Assembly: GCA_964036045.1 (NCBI GenBank)
Contig: OZ038390.1
Location: 38,938,025 to 39,002,024 of the forward strand
Length of the DNA stretch: 64,000 nucleotides
Direction: 5' to 3'
Origin: Eutreptiella sp. 'Long Island Sound 2002'
Taxonomy: Eukaryota; Euglenozoa; Euglenophyceae; Eutreptiales; Eutreptiaceae
Shown here: one piece after another, positions 13,399 through 25,631 of the stretch
Numbering within the stretch: position 1 is the first letter of the stretch
Layout: every line of letters begins with the position of its first letter
Position numbers and translations under genes: made by a program
The notes under the pieces: model-generated
What the model saw: the letters and a program-made list of their open reading frames with translations, nothing else
Databases searched by the model: none
Told to the model about the DNA's origin: nothing

Positions 13399-16300
13399 GG
13401 GTTGTTGCCTCGGGAAGAAGGACGTGGCAAGGGGACATGCATACGAGCTCTCAGCCTGGGGCGCAATGCGAGCCATGAGGGCGGGAAGCGGGATGTGGCA
13501 CGCAACACCTGCCATCACGAGCCTCACTGCCCTCTGCCCTTGTGGATCAGCAATCTCAGCCCAATTGGCTGCCTGGGGAGTGCCGAGAATGTACCCAGCA
13601 GAACAGTCCTGCCGGCGGTCCTGAAGTCGCTACACATTCCAGCGGACGTATGGGGATACCCGGAAAACGGGAATGAAGAAACATGGGGACATGGGGGCGT
13701 AGGAGTTGCCCCCCGTTCTCAATTGCTCCCCCGGTTATGGTCAAGATCGAAACCCATGATCCGATGATGCGCTTGCACCGCCACTTGCAGGATCCCTCGC
13801 TCACGTGTGTGTTCGCACCCGGTCCTCACTCGAGTTGCCAGCAGCTTCCGCCCGGTCAGACGTGACCAGAAGGGTCTGGGTCCTGCCGAGGCGCACACCG
13901 GATGGGGCTGTTGTTCGTGGCATGTCTCGTTGACGAGGCAGAGGAAGCGGTCCATCAGAAAATTGTGGGTCCCGGGCGCTTGAAGAGGCCAGAGTCCCCC
14001 CCGGATATGAGTAGACGCTGGCTTCCCTGCATTGCAGGGGGGTTCTGTTCCAGGGTAGGGGCAGCCTCGGGCAGGCGTCTGCAGCATTTCCGCACGTCAC
14101 CCCCCGGAATTGCTGGGGCTGCAGGCCGTCCATCAGCCACTGTGTGCCCTGAAGAATATTCCTGGATGTGCTGTGCGTCTCTCACCGTGCAATAGCTCCG
14201 GTTTTCTTGGCTGCTGTGCCATTTCTGGCACATTTACACACGAGACTCGGCCTGATAGCCGTGTGTGGGGGGGGGGTGTTCGCATTTATTTGGGGAAGGA
14301 CCGCTGGATCTGGACAAGGGACACATGTATTTGGGGAAGGGACAGCTCAGGAAAGGATTGCTGTCTTTGTTATGCTGTTCCCAGTCCAAACAGTGTACCG
14401 GGAACACAATGTACATGCGACACGGAGACCACGTGATGACGTCACATGTCGGTCATTTCCACAGCGTTTTGGAGTGCTTTTGTCGTCCGAACGTGGCGCA
14501 TGACCCGCTTCTGGAACCGCCACAACATATCAGAAGGTCCACCAGAAGACGACAGAATACACACCCGCAGTCTCAATGGTTTGGACAGCGGGCACAAAGG
14601 AGGATATACGCCCTGACCTGCCTCCATCCTCATTGCAGACGTGGGTCAGCAGGGAACACAGACACGGCCATGTAGCTGCTTGCGACCCAGCAGTTGCAAA
14701 AGTGCTTGCGGTTCTAACTCTTTTGCACTCGCTCGCTGAGGTATTTGCTGGTGGCCAGTTTATTGCCATCTTAATTCGGAGCACTAATGTTTCGCTTTTC
14801 GCATTTTGCAAAGGAAACGCATGATGCCCTTTCCCTCTTACGTATACCTCTTGCCCATGCACTGCCATGTAAGCGGTAAGCCGCTGTGCTGCCTACCTAC
14901 TGGTGACCGTAGGCCAGGGCTGAGTGCACATGGGATTTTACCAATTGCATGATTTAAAATGCAATCAAGTCTCGGCACCCATGGGCTTACCGCACCTTTT
15001 TTTTTTTTGACAGCCATGAGATCAATTCCGGGAGGCTTGGGTTTTTACACGGCGTATATGCACTGATGAACGCCAATTTTTCCTGAACCGTGTGGGACAG
15101 TACTACAGGACTAGACAGAAACGAATCGCACAACAATCGACGGGCGAGAGATGTTGAGAGGCAGTAGGGCCAGGGTTTTGTTGGGCTTGGGGCTGGTTCA
15201 GAGTTGGGATGGTGGTGTTTCTTCTTCCTTTGCCGCTGTTGTTGACTGGACTGCAATGCGTTTGGTGGCAGTGCTGTGATGAGGGGTGATTTGTCACCAA
15301 ACAGACAAAACAGGGCGCACAGCAAGTTGTCGGGAGAAGGGCGTTTTTTGCTGGTGGCGGCCAGCGGGCATCCTACGGTGCTTGGTAGTGAACCGACAGC
15401 GCTGCATGGCACCGTTTTACAGGTAAACTCGCATTTGTGGGACGGATTGTGAAGGGTTAAGGGTGTGACAAATGCAAGGACACTTCTGCTTGCAGAGACA
15501 CCGCGAAGCCCGTCTTGCCGTCCTGCTCAATCTTCGGCTGGCGTGTCATGCCAGCCCACAGCACTCCTTGTGACCGGTGCTATATAAGTCGGTGCTATAA
15601 AAGGTATGCTTTGTGTCAGGATCCGCCAGGCGCATCTTGTTCGCCTTGTTCAATATCAGAGTCCTCAAACAGAAGGTGAGCTGGGAAAACCAACACGCTC
15701 CATTTCTGAAAATAGCCATGTTCAGACACCAAAAATATAGGGTCTGGCCTCCCTGCTGTACGGATCTGTTGTATGGGACAACAACAGGCACCCATAAGCA
15801 CAAAGCTGCAACACCATACCTCCCGAAAGGTTGGGTGGTTGAAGACCCGTGGGTGGTGAATGCCCGCGGGGAGAGCTGCAGAGTTGATGTGTGAATTATT
15901 TATTATGGAGTGGTTCCAAACAGCGGGCATATGCCATTAAGCATTGTGCTGGAATGGCTCTACAACATCAAAATCGTGCCGGCTGCCCCGCCCCCCCCCC
16001 CCTGTCCTGCATTTGGTCTTGTGTCTCTTTTGCGGCGTTGTAAATATCCCCCCATGACGCAAATGCAAGAAGGGACCCAGAGAAACTGGTGTCATCCTCT
16101 TCTCGATGGTGCATGCCAGAGACCCCGAAGCATGCGCTGTTGTTGCCAGAGCTGCCCAAACACAGCGGATTGATTCCAAATGTTCCATGATTCACCACAA
16201 CACAACTGCACGGACCACACGATGGTGCCAATACCAAAATCAAAACCCATACCAACACCTGACCGGTCCACTGTCCAACTCGGTGCAGCCTGAGCGAAGG

Positions 16301-17573
16301 CTGATCATACAACACATACCTGTTGACCCCTTGACCCATGCCGGTTTCCTTCCCAAGTACGGTGCTCGCCCTGAGCATATCATGCATACACAATCCATCT
16401 ACACACAGATGCAAAAGGAAGGTAAACGCAACACCAATACCAACACCAATACCAATACAAATGTACAACAGCAGACAAAAATACACATGCAGATGCACAA
16501 GCAACAAAATATGAGCTCTCCTCCAAACACAACTGCAAAGACAAATGCAGCAACACGATGTCACACACCGCAGCGCAACGATCCGATACATTTCTCATGT
16601 TGTTCGCCGGGACGAAACGGGTTTTACTGAGTTGCTGCTGATGATCGACGACCCTTTGACGAATCCAAAGTGCAGCGAAGGAATGCTGATCTGGAACGGG
16701 TAATGCTTCTATTTGTGAACACCCCATGGCCCTCATGGTCTTTGTGTTGGGGGTTGCACTGCTGATTTTTTGTTGTGATGGTTGAGGAAGGTGTCATTGC
16801 GCCAGGCCGGTCGGAACAACAGATTTAGGTAGATAGGCAACGTCGTCTGCGTGTCGATACAGTTTGTACGTTATTGGTTACAGTTTCACATCTTTCTCTG
16901 ACTTATCGGTGTGCCTGTTGTGCATTCTGCAATGCGTGCAGTCACCAAACCGCCTCAAACAGCCCTCGCTATTACTGTCCATCAGCAGCCCCTCAGGTCT
17001 ACGAAACTAAATTGAAAGAAATGGACAGCCGGGCCGGCAACACCAAACACAGCACCCATTAGAATCTCACAACAGTGGTACCAGGTGAAGTACAGCCACA
17101 TAAGACATCTGTTTTGTCAGTGTTTGCCCATTGTTTTGAAGCCCAAACCGCGAAACACGGAGTATGATGCAACAACAAGCCTGCATATGCCTTGTCTTGG
17201 TGAATGGAACTGGACCAGTAAAGCAAAGGCATTTGAAAACCCTCCCTGAAAAAAAAATGTCTCTGATCCTGTCCACACCATGTCATCCCCACAGCCTCCT
17301 ATAAATCACCGCCCAAGTAAATACCACTTGGGAAAAAATATAGTTGTACAGACCGTAGTGTTTCATGGAACACCAATTTTTGCGTACGGTGATTTGAATG
17401 TGTGTTATTGGCAAAATTTGTCCAAAGTCATCTGAAAACTGGAAAAAGTATTTTTCTGTGATGCTTTTTAATGTTGTTCAATATTACTTTTTCTGTGTTT
17501 CTATTTGAACCAAAGGAGTATCTAATTTTTTGTGATTTTCCTGTGATTTTTTCGTGAAATTTGGCGTCTGCAT
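13399..17573. other. Intergenic region, no gene recognised
   Basis: About 4.2 kb with only short or low-complexity ORFs. Two TATA-like boxes stand 15 bases apart near 15580-15603 (CTATATAAG, CTATAAAAGG), but the ORF after them resembles nothing I know. A degenerate ACCAAT repeat lies at 16430-16460. The sequence is clearly lower in GC than the flanking exons. Confidence 0.6.
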
Positions 17574-18056
17574 GGATGCTGTTAATAGTTGAAGGTCTGT
17601 AGATGGATGCTGCTAGTCCCTAGAGGTACCCTAGATGGATGCTGTTATTTCTTGGAGTTCTCTGGATGGATGCTGTTAATTCCTAGAGGTCTCTAGATCG
17701 ATGTTGCCAATTCCTAGAGGTCCCTGTATGGCTGGTGTAAATTTCTGGAGGCCTGTGGATGGGTGCTGTTAATTCCATTCTTGGAGGTATGTGGATAGGT
17801 GCTGTGAATTCCTGGAGGTCTTTAGATGGATGTTGCTAATTCCTGGAGGGCCCTCCATGGATGCTGCTAATTCTTGGAGGTCCGTGTATGGATGCTGTTA
17901 ATTCCTCGAAGTCTCTAGACCAATGATGTTAAGTTGTGGAGGTCTTTGGATGGATGCTGTTAATTCCTAGAGGCCTCTGGATGCGGTAATTCCTAGAGGT
18001 CCCGGTATTGATACTGTTAATTCTTGGAGGTCTCTGGATGGAGGCTGTTAATAAAT
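17574..18056. repeat. 31-bp satellite array
   Basis: About 15 diverged tandem copies of a 31-bp unit. Its core reads ATGGATGCTGTTAATTCC followed by TRGAGGTCTCTGG. Related units recur at 38360-38490, so the satellite is dispersed. No coding frame is conserved. Confidence 0.9.
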
Positions 18057-18621
18057 CAATAGAGGCATTTGCTGAATGTAGAACTGCCCAACAGGTCCTA
18101 TGTGCCTCACCCCTACTACCCCAAGGGTGGAGGTCGGTATTACTAGCAGTAGTGGGCATCAAGTGCAAAACTGAAAGGGAGCTAGCTAGGGTGGTCACAA
18201 CATGCAAATACCAAGGAAATATACACGCTCAGAAACTGTACCTTGGTATTACTTTCAGATTTACCAGCCATTTGGCTTTTACATGGCCGTCTGCACTGGT
18301 GTGCAGGCTGCGGCGGAAGAAGCATTTCATAGCAGTGTAAAAGGGCACGCTGGTGGATCATCGCAGCAGTGGACAGCTCTGAACCTTGATTCCGAGAGGG
18401 TATCTCGAGTACTGTGAAGTGAGCAGGCTACGCCAGCTCACCTTGGTCTGAACCAAAAAAAGGGGTGGGGGGGGCACGCCGGTGGCATTTCCACAAAAAT
18501 TTGGCCCTGATTCAGAGTGGCTCAATCAGTTGCCTGCGGATACCTTTGCCAAGGTGTTTGGACAATACTTACCACGACAAACCCTGTGTGATCATCCATC
18601 CTGGGCCGTGCTGGCCAGTAT

Positions 18622-19142
18622 GGGGGAGCGTTAGCACACCGGGCAAACATTCCCCCTTTGCCCCCACCTCACCAAACAATTTGGAGTACCTTCTTGCTGT
18701 GTCTAAGAATTTGGCCCATCCTTTGCACCCAGTTCATGACGATTGGGGAGCGTTAGCGCGCCGGGCATGCACCGGGCATCTTTTTTTGACCATTCCCCAC
18801 TCATGCCTGTTTTTGCCCCCACCTCACCAAACAATTTGGAGTACCTTCTCGCCGTGTCTATGAATTTGGCCTATCCCTTGCACCCAGTTTATGACGATGG
18901 CAAGGGTGGTGGTTGGAAGTGGTGTGACTGACATTTTGTGTTGTTGAATTCTCATATTTCGGCTTATACAAGGTGTCTTGCAGGGAAGGTTTGCGGTCTA
19001 GTGCGGTCTACTTGGGGGACTTCCCAAGGTGAGGATAAACTTGGGGCTAGAGATGAGATATTCAATACAAAGGTAGCGTGCCGGGCATGCGCCGGGCGCG
19101 CGCCGGGCATGCACCGGGCGCACGCCGGGCAAACATTCCCCC
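18622..19142 (+). mobile_element. GGGGG-ended transposon family A, copy 1
   Basis: The element starts GGGGGAGCGTTAGC and ends GGGCAAACATTCCCCC. The ends form an imperfect inverted repeat (11 of 14 bases match) and it is flanked by TAT on both sides (18619-18621 and 19143-19145). CCGGGC-type units lie just inside both ends in the same orientation. A second 5' end near 18744 shows an internal partial duplication. The interior matches copies at 32934 and 37530. A short frame reading PNNLEYLLAVS...LHPVYDDG is shared between copies, but no transposase is visible, so the element is probably non-autonomous. Flank size and ends resemble Harbinger-type elements; that is inference. Confidence 0.78.
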
Positions 19143-19145
19143 TAT

Positions 19146-21484
19146 GCCACGAGAACATCGCAAACACACAGCAATAAAACACAGAAAGTAACAGATCTAT
19201 TTCAAGATTTCAATTGAGTGTATTTTGACTGGTGTCTCACTGAAATATTTGCATTAGATGCAAATCCATTGTCTGCTGCAAGCCCCTGTTGTCAGTGGTC
19301 ATCTTTTATCCAAGTATTCGTCATCCTGTTTGTGTTGATACTTACCTGGAGGTGCAACATCGTTACAACGACAGGAAGAAGCGGCCAACAGGCTCTGCCG
19401 TTGGTGTACAGTGCACAACGGCACTAAGATGCGCTGGACTGCAACACACCAATATGCATGGTGCACATACCACACATGTTCGAGCAATAACAGTGGTGGG
19501 CGTGGGCAGCACATGATATACGAGTATCAACATGACACACAACACATACAGCATCGAGGCAATACTGTCCCCAACCTTGTGGAAGATCCCCCTCTGCTCC
19601 CTGCCCAAGCGCCGTAATCTCGGTGGGACCAATGGGCACCCCACCGTGCCCCACTGTGCAGGGGGTAGGAGGTGGGTTGGGGGGGGGTCAGAAACCAAAG
19701 GCAGTCATGAGCCGTGTTCCGTTGTGGCTGGAGTTGTGGATACCCTGCCAAAACCTGTGTATTTTTTGAACACTTTCATGTCCCTTTTGGGGTGGTTGGC
19801 ATGAATATGTCGAGCCTTTTTTAATCAAAACAAGAAAAGATGTGGGAATGTTTTGAGCCAAATATGTTGGGGCCAATCCCCACCCAACCCCCTGAGCACG
19901 CACAATTGGTTTCGAATAAATGCACCCCCTGACCTACACCCGAAGGTCCCCGCTGTGGACTCCCATTGCACTCGCAAACCAACGTTTGCAAACCCTTTAA
20001 AGGCTGCACACTGGCAAAAGGCTGGGGCCAAGCCGTCAATTGTAGGCACCTGTGGAGCACATGCATTGCGCGGGCCCATGAGACCAGCATGCTTCCAGGA
20101 ATGTGGACCCCAAGTTCTGGTCCCCTTTTCCCCTTCGGTTGATACTAGGTGAATACATGTCACCAAACACATGCGCTGTTGCAAGTACAAATGCACATGG
20201 CAATGTACAACGAAATAGGAACCCCATATCCATGTTGCACATGTTGATATTGCAACACTTTGTTGTGTGTTTGAGCACGTAGTGCTGTTTCAATGGCTGT
20301 TGGTGACCATTCCCACCCTGTCCACAGGTGGAAGGGTTCGTTTAGAGTGGGGGACGGTTGGGGTTGGGGGGGGCGATGGGACACACACAACAGAGAAGTT
20401 TTTCACTTCAGACCACAAAATGTAATGCGTCCCAAAATACGTCTGGAAATTCATAAACGGCGTTCAACACTGGCTGTGCAGTGCACACACAGTGCCAACA
20501 TGCCCCATAGCCCAGGATTGCATTTATCTGAAGTTGGGGGCCCGATCTGCCCCCACCCCAGATCTTCCAACCCTGAGCACGGGGCCTCTTCAAGGTTGGG
20601 TTTTGGGGGTTTCCTAGGGCGGGGGCGAGGTGATCCATAAAGGTGGAAAGATGATGCGGTTGATACTTCCAGCGTGACGCTTTTGTTCGTGCTTCGTTGA
20701 GGAAATTCTCCATTTGGCCATGCAGAAGGGGCGGGGGGGGGGCTGAGCCTATTGTGCATACATCCATTGGCCTGTAGTTTGTTGTTTGTTGTTGTTTGGT
20801 GGCTGTGAGATTGGGCCGTCACAGTCACATTTCTGTGTTTTGTTTTGTAGTTGCGCCCATCTTATACTTTCCAAGGTTAGGGCATTGCTATCAAGCCGCC
20901 CGCTCCTTTCAGAGCATGTTGCATTGGTCTGGCATTTGCATTTGGCATTTTGCATGTAAAAACATCCTTGTAGCTCAGCCACTGCGGGATGGATCTTCTG
21001 CAGAAGCGAAGAAAACACAGCACCAACACTGCTCCCCTCAAACCCCAAGTGCCAGGTAAAAGTATTCAGCGACATGCACTACAAAATGCCCCCCAAAGCA
21101 TGCTTGGATGCCATCTACTAACAATAATAACAGCAACAGCTCCACACTCAAGTCTCAAGTCTCTCCGCAAAATGGCACCGCATCCAGAGCATCAACCCCA
21201 TTTATTTTACATGCTTCAATGGTTCAGGTCTTCTCCGTATAGTCAACCACCGAGGCATCTTTGGCGAAGCCTTCAAACCCCTTGACGGCAGTTGAGGGGT
21301 AACCAACTGGGGGTGAATGGTAACCGGTTGCTGGTGGGGGTTGAAGGGTGGTTGGCGGCGGTCGCAGTGGCAGTTTGCGGTTGTCGAAGGGAGGGCCATG
21401 GCGGGTGAAGCCCAACTCGAAATACTTGCACAACGCTTTGGTATCATGGCAGAACGCTTGCTTGACAATGCTCTGATCCACCTT
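19146..21484. other. Intergenic region upstream of the PTEN-like gene
   Basis: About 2.3 kb of mixed composition with short ORFs only. No recognisable gene, RNA or mobile element was seen. The shift to high-GC coding sequence occurs sharply at about 21505. Confidence 0.55.
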
Positions 21485-21504
21485 AGGTACGCTTTGCGTT
21501 GTCA

Positions 21505-24108
21505 ATGCCGGACGTCTTCTTTGTGCGCGCGGGCGGCGTCGTGCCGCCCGGTGTGCCGCGCCACGCGGAAATGCTTCGGAAGCGTGGGGGCAGCCACCGC
21601 GGCCTCAAGAACTGGAAGGACCGTTGGGTGCAACTCGTGGGGCACACGCTGTACTACTCTAAGTCGGCCCAGAGCTCGACCACCCCCAAAGGGCACATCC
21701 ATCTGCCGGGCCTCGCCGTGCGGTGCGGTGACGTGGAGGTCGGCCGCCGCTTCGTGATCTGCATCTTCTGGCCCGAGGGCGACGGCCAACTTGCCTTCTA
21801 TCTGCAGACGGGGACTGCCGAGGCATATCAGCGCTGGCTTGAGCTGCTGCGTGCCGCGTGCGCCCCCGCGCTGACGTCGCTCGGCGCGCTTCCCTTGGAC
21901 GAGCTGCGCGAGCGGTGCGAGCGGTGCGGTCTGATCGTTGTCGGCGCGGACATCACGCCGCAGGAACGCGCCGGGCTCGAGACGAGCCTGCACGAGCACC
22001 TGCGGCGCCGCGCTGACTCAGAGAACGTGGCGGCACCGGAGAGCTGCGCCCCGGAGAGAGGCCCGGGTGCGGGGTCGGGTGAGGGCGGTGGTGCAACGCA
22101 GGCCGGGGACGGAGGTGCTGCGCCGGCCGCCGTGGGCGGTGAGGCGGCCGCGGGCACAGTGATGGAGCAGCTGATGTCGCCCGTGCGCCAGATGGTCTCC
22201 AAAAAGAAGATCCGGTTCCAGCGCGACGGCTTCGACCTCGACCTGGCGTACATCACGCCCCGGATCATCGCGATGGGCTTCCCTGCGCCCGGCGTCGAGG
22301 GGGCCTACCGCAACAACATCCGGCAGGTCCGCCGCTTCTTCGAGCACTACCACGCGGGCCGCTACCTCAGCTTCAACCTCTGCGCCGAGCGCATCTACGA
22401 GGGCCCCGCCCTCGGGGGCGAGGCCTACGCCGACTGCCTGCGGCACTACCCCTTTGACGACCACAACCCCCCGTGCCTCGGGATGATCCGGCCGTTCTGC
22501 CTCGAGGCGGCGGCGTGGCTCGGGGCGCACCCCGACAACGTGGTGGCGGTCCACTGCAAGGCGGGCAAGGGCCGCACGGGGGTGATGGTGTCGTGCCTCC
22601 TCGCGCATCTCGGCGCCGTCGCCCCGGGGCCGGACGCGGGCGCGGCGGCCCTGCGGCGGTTCGCGGAGATGCGGACCCGCGACGGCAAAGGGGTCACCAT
22701 CCCGTCGCAGCAGCGGTACGTCCGCTGGTGGTGCGCCGCCGCGGAGCGGCCGCTCGACCTCGGGACGGAGGTCGCGCCGGTGCTCCGCGTCACCGGCGTC
22801 CGCGTCTGTGCCATGCCCGGCGTCGGCCGCACCGGGGGCAGCAACCCCTACCTCATCGTCAGGGCGTTTGCCCTCCGCCCGCGACATAACGGCGGGACGG
22901 CCGTGCCGCCGGGATGGAGGGTGGGTCCGCGGCAGATCCTGGACTGCACGCGGATGTGGCAGCTTTCGCGCACGATCTACAGTTCCCGCGACGTGGGCGA
23001 CGTGGCGCACGTCGACGACGGCGCAGACGTGGAGCTGCCGTGTGGCGATGCGCTGCTCGTGCAGGGCGACTTCAAGGTCCTCGTGTACAACCGCGACTCT
23101 TTCGGCAGCAACACCCACTTGTTTCACTTTTGGCTGAACACGCACTTCCTCGCAGCAACGCCGCTGCTCGTGCTGCCGCACCAGGAGCTAGACAAGGCGG
23201 GCAAGAAAGTCATGAATCAGTACCCGGAGGCGGGCAAGAAGGGCGCAAAGGGGTACCCGGAGGGCTTCCGCGTGGAGATCCGGACGGAGCCCGCGTCCCC
23301 AGAGCAGGCGGCCGCGCTCGTGGCGGCGCACGCGCGCTCCCCGACGCACGATCGAGCCACGCCTATCTCCGTGTCGGACGTCTTCTTTGTGCGCGCGGGC
23401 GGCGTCGTGCCGCCCGGTGTGCCGCGCCACGCGGAAATGCTTCGGAAGCGTGGGGGCAGCCACCGCGGCCTCAAGAACTGGAAGGACCGTTGGGTGCAAC
23501 TCGTGGGGCACACGCTGTTCTACTCTGAGTCGGCCCAGAGCTCGACCACCCCCAAAGGGCACATCCATCTGCCGGGCCTCGCCGTGCGGTGCGGTGACGT
23601 GGAGGTCGGCCGCCGCTTCGTGATCTGCATCTTCTGGCCCGAGGGCGACGGCCAACTTGCCTTCTATCTGCAGACGGGGACTGCCGAGGCATATCAGCGC
23701 TGGCTTGAGCTGCTGCGTGCCGCGTGCGCCCCCGCGCTGACGTCGCTCGGCGCGCTTCCCTTGGACGAGCTGCGCGAGCGGTGCGAGCGGTGCGGTCTGA
23801 TCGTTGTCGGCGCGGACATCACGCCGCAGGAACGCGCCGGGCTCGAGACGAGCCTGCACGAGCACCTGCGGCGCCGCGCTGACTCAGAGAACGTGGCGGC
23901 ACCGGAGAGCTGCGCCCCGGAGAGAGGCCCGGGTGCGGGGTCGGGTGAGGGCGGTGGTGCAACGCAGGCCGGGGACGGAGGTACAGTGGCCGGAGGAGCA
24001 GTGCAACACGAAGAGGACGACGAAGAAGAAGAAGAAGTCGAAGAAGAAGTCGAAGAAGAAGTCGAAGAGGAAGTCGAAGAAGATGACGAAGAAGGCGAAG
24101 GTAAGTAA
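21505..24108 (+). CDS. PH-PTEN-C2-PH phosphoinositide phosphatase
   Basis: The protein should remove the 3-phosphate from PI(3,4,5)P3 at membranes, as PTEN does. In the 867 codons from ATG 21505: PH domain (about residues 18-122, with KNWKDRWVQL and a C-terminal RWLELL tryptophan), a Gly/Ala linker, PTEN phosphatase domain (about 232-405) beginning FDLDLAYITPRIIAMGFPA, with YPFDDHNPP and an intact P-loop HCKAGKGRTG (catalytic Cys at residue 351), C2 domain (about 425-590, FHFWLNTHF), a second PH domain (about 640-745), and a Glu/Asp tail. Classical PTEN has no PH domains. A stop lies at 21484, directly before the frame; TTAG there could instead be a splice acceptor. At the other end AAG|GTAAGT (24101) is a near-perfect donor, so the stop at 24106 may be intronic and further exons may exist. 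Confidence 0.93.
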   Translation: MPDVFFVRAGGVVPPGVPRHAEMLRKRGGSHRGLKNWKDRWVQLVGHTLYYSKSAQSSTTPKGHIHLPGLAVRCGDVEVGRRFVICIFWPEGDGQLAFYLQTGTAEAYQRWLELLRAACAPALTSLGALPLDELRERCERCGLIVVGADITPQERAGLETSLHEHLRRRADSENVAAPESCAPERGPGAGSGEGGGATQAGDGGAAPAAVGGEAAAGTVMEQLMSPVRQMVSKKKIRFQRDGFDLDLAYITPRIIAMGFPAPGVEGAYRNNIRQVRRFFEHYHAGRYLSFNLCAERIYEGPALGGEAYADCLRHYPFDDHNPPCLGMIRPFCLEAAAWLGAHPDNVVAVHCKAGKGRTGVMVSCLLAHLGAVAPGPDAGAAALRRFAEMRTRDGKGVTIPSQQRYVRWWCAAAERPLDLGTEVAPVLRVTGVRVCAMPGVGRTGGSNPYLIVRAFALRPRHNGGTAVPPGWRVGPRQILDCTRMWQLSRTIYSSRDVGDVAHVDDGADVELPCGDALLVQGDFKVLVYNRDSFGSNTHLFHFWLNTHFLAATPLLVLPHQELDKAGKKVMNQYPEAGKKGAKGYPEGFRVEIRTEPASPEQAAALVAAHARSPTHDRATPISVSDVFFVRAGGVVPPGVPRHAEMLRKRGGSHRGLKNWKDRWVQLVGHTLFYSESAQSSTTPKGHIHLPGLAVRCGDVEVGRRFVICIFWPEGDGQLAFYLQTGTAEAYQRWLELLRAACAPALTSLGALPLDELRERCERCGLIVVGADITPQERAGLETSLHEHLRRRADSENVAAPESCAPERGPGAGSGEGGGATQAGDGGTVAGGAVQHEEDDEEEEEVEEEVEEEVEEEVEEDDEEGEGK
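21509..22116 (+). repeat. 608-bp duplicated PH module, copy 1
   Basis: It is identical to 23375-23982 except for two bases seen by eye, TAC/TTC (Tyr to Phe) and AAG/GAG (Lys to Glu), four codons apart. It covers the PH domain and the start of the linker. Confidence 0.95.
23375..23982 (+). repeat. 608-bp duplicated PH module, copy 2
   Basis: Second copy of the PH segment at a constant offset of 1866 bases, in frame with the phosphatase. The lack of any synonymous difference implies a very recent duplication or gene conversion, or an assembly error. Confidence 0.95.
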
Positions 24109-25630
24109 TAATTCACCCATGGCACATAGCCAGTACCGGGCGGGGCAAACCCCACTGCGAGCGATTTTCGGCACTGAGGAGGCTGCTGGGGATGGCGTGT
24201 GGCGTGAGAAGCGCTGGGCGAGGGGGTGTTTGGGTTTCGGGGGGGGGAGGGGAGGTGGGCTCTGTGTTCTGCAGTCGCAGTTTCCGATCGGTAGAGACAA
24301 TGAGTGTGAAGCTCCGGAACAGTTTTGCAGAATTGTCGATGGTACTGTACAGTATCGAAAAACAAAGAGATCGCCAGCTGTTCCTGTCGGGGGTTGAACA
24401 GTTGCTGGGGCCGTTTGTTTAACACGTCCTCTATGTATTACGTGTTTCGTGTCCGGTCGTAGTCCTTTGTGGCACTACAAGCCTGATTTCTCTCCTGGTC
24501 AGTGTGCAGGGGTGCAGACCAGCGCAGAGCACACGCAAATGATCGGGGGCGAATGTCACGCAAGCGGAGCAAACAGACACGTTTGAATTTCTTTGTGTCA
24601 GGTGTCACGCGAGCGCTCGCATGACACAGGTCTACTCCCAAACGAAGGGAAAATCAGGTCACTGCCCAATTTTAATGGGTGTTTGTTGTTTTCTCTGTGG
24701 TTTGTCCTGAGTTGTGTAAAATTCAGCCGCCACCACATGAACATGCGGACTTGCCCAGGCATGGGCCTGAGCTGCCACAGAATGACTGACTGAATAAATG
24801 AACCTTGTGAGCTGATTTGCGTTGGGTTTGCTTGAGTGGAGTGAGTCGAGCTGAAACAATCAAAGCCGGTACTCGGTACTCGGTGGTTACGTTGGCTTTG
24901 GAGTCCCGCCTGCTCCGGGGACCCCGAAAAGGCGATTATTCCGCAGCCATTTCGGTCATCTCCACTCACAGCAGGGATCGTGTGGCCTTGCCACTCAAAC
25001 ACTTAAGCGCTGCGCCTCAACACCGAAACGTGCTCCACAATTCTCCAAACAGGCTCCAATGCGCTGAGCGCTTGACTGGACCCAGTCTGATGCGGATGCT
25101 GTTGTTGGTGTGACGAGAGAGAGAGCCCCTCTGTTTGGAAAGGACCGTCCAAAAACACTGCAGGTCGTGGTGCCTCTCTGCAGCCCGATGAAACGGCACT
25201 TACCTCACCACATGAGGTTCATGTGGAATGCACAGTTGTCCCCCATTCAGCACCACTGTCATATTGTACTCCCTCGTGCGCATTGCGGATGTGTCCGCCG
25301 CGCCAATGTGTGGCAGCCAATGCATGAGTGGGGTTGGTGAACCAACACAGTGCATGCTGTCCACTGCCCACCTTCAATAGCCGTTGCATGTTCGTTGGTG
25401 ATTTCTTTTGCAGCCGCTTGAAGACCTTGGGGGACCCTCTGCCCGCACCCCACGCCAGGAGAGGCGCCATTGACCGGACACCCCAGATCGCCCCAAACGT
25501 CACGCGGGCAAAAACTGGCAAATGGTGGTTTGGAGTCAGCACAAAGGGATCCCCGGAAGAATTAATGGTCGCTGATGCAGCAGCAGCCGATATGCAGCAG
25601 CGCTCAGCATCCACCACCAATCTGATGCAG
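24109..25630. other. Region downstream of the PTEN-like gene
   Basis: Roughly 1.5 kb holding any missed 3' exons or the 3' UTR of the phosphatase, then low-GC sequence without a recognisable gene. No exon could be assigned with confidence. Confidence 0.5.
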
Positions 25631-25631
25631 C

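Noticed and set aside
16106-16630. 174-codon ORF rich in Gln, Asn and Thr
   Set aside because: Low complexity, with an ACCAAT repeat in its middle, no domain, and a competing ORF of similar length on the other strand.
17574-18056. CRISPR-like array
   Set aside because: The 31-bp units are contiguous and diverged with no spacers; this is a eukaryotic satellite.
22018-23181. 387-codon minus-strand ORF opposite the PTEN-like gene
   Set aside because: It is a mirror of a GC-rich coding region. The plus frame has full PTEN motifs and the minus frame has none.
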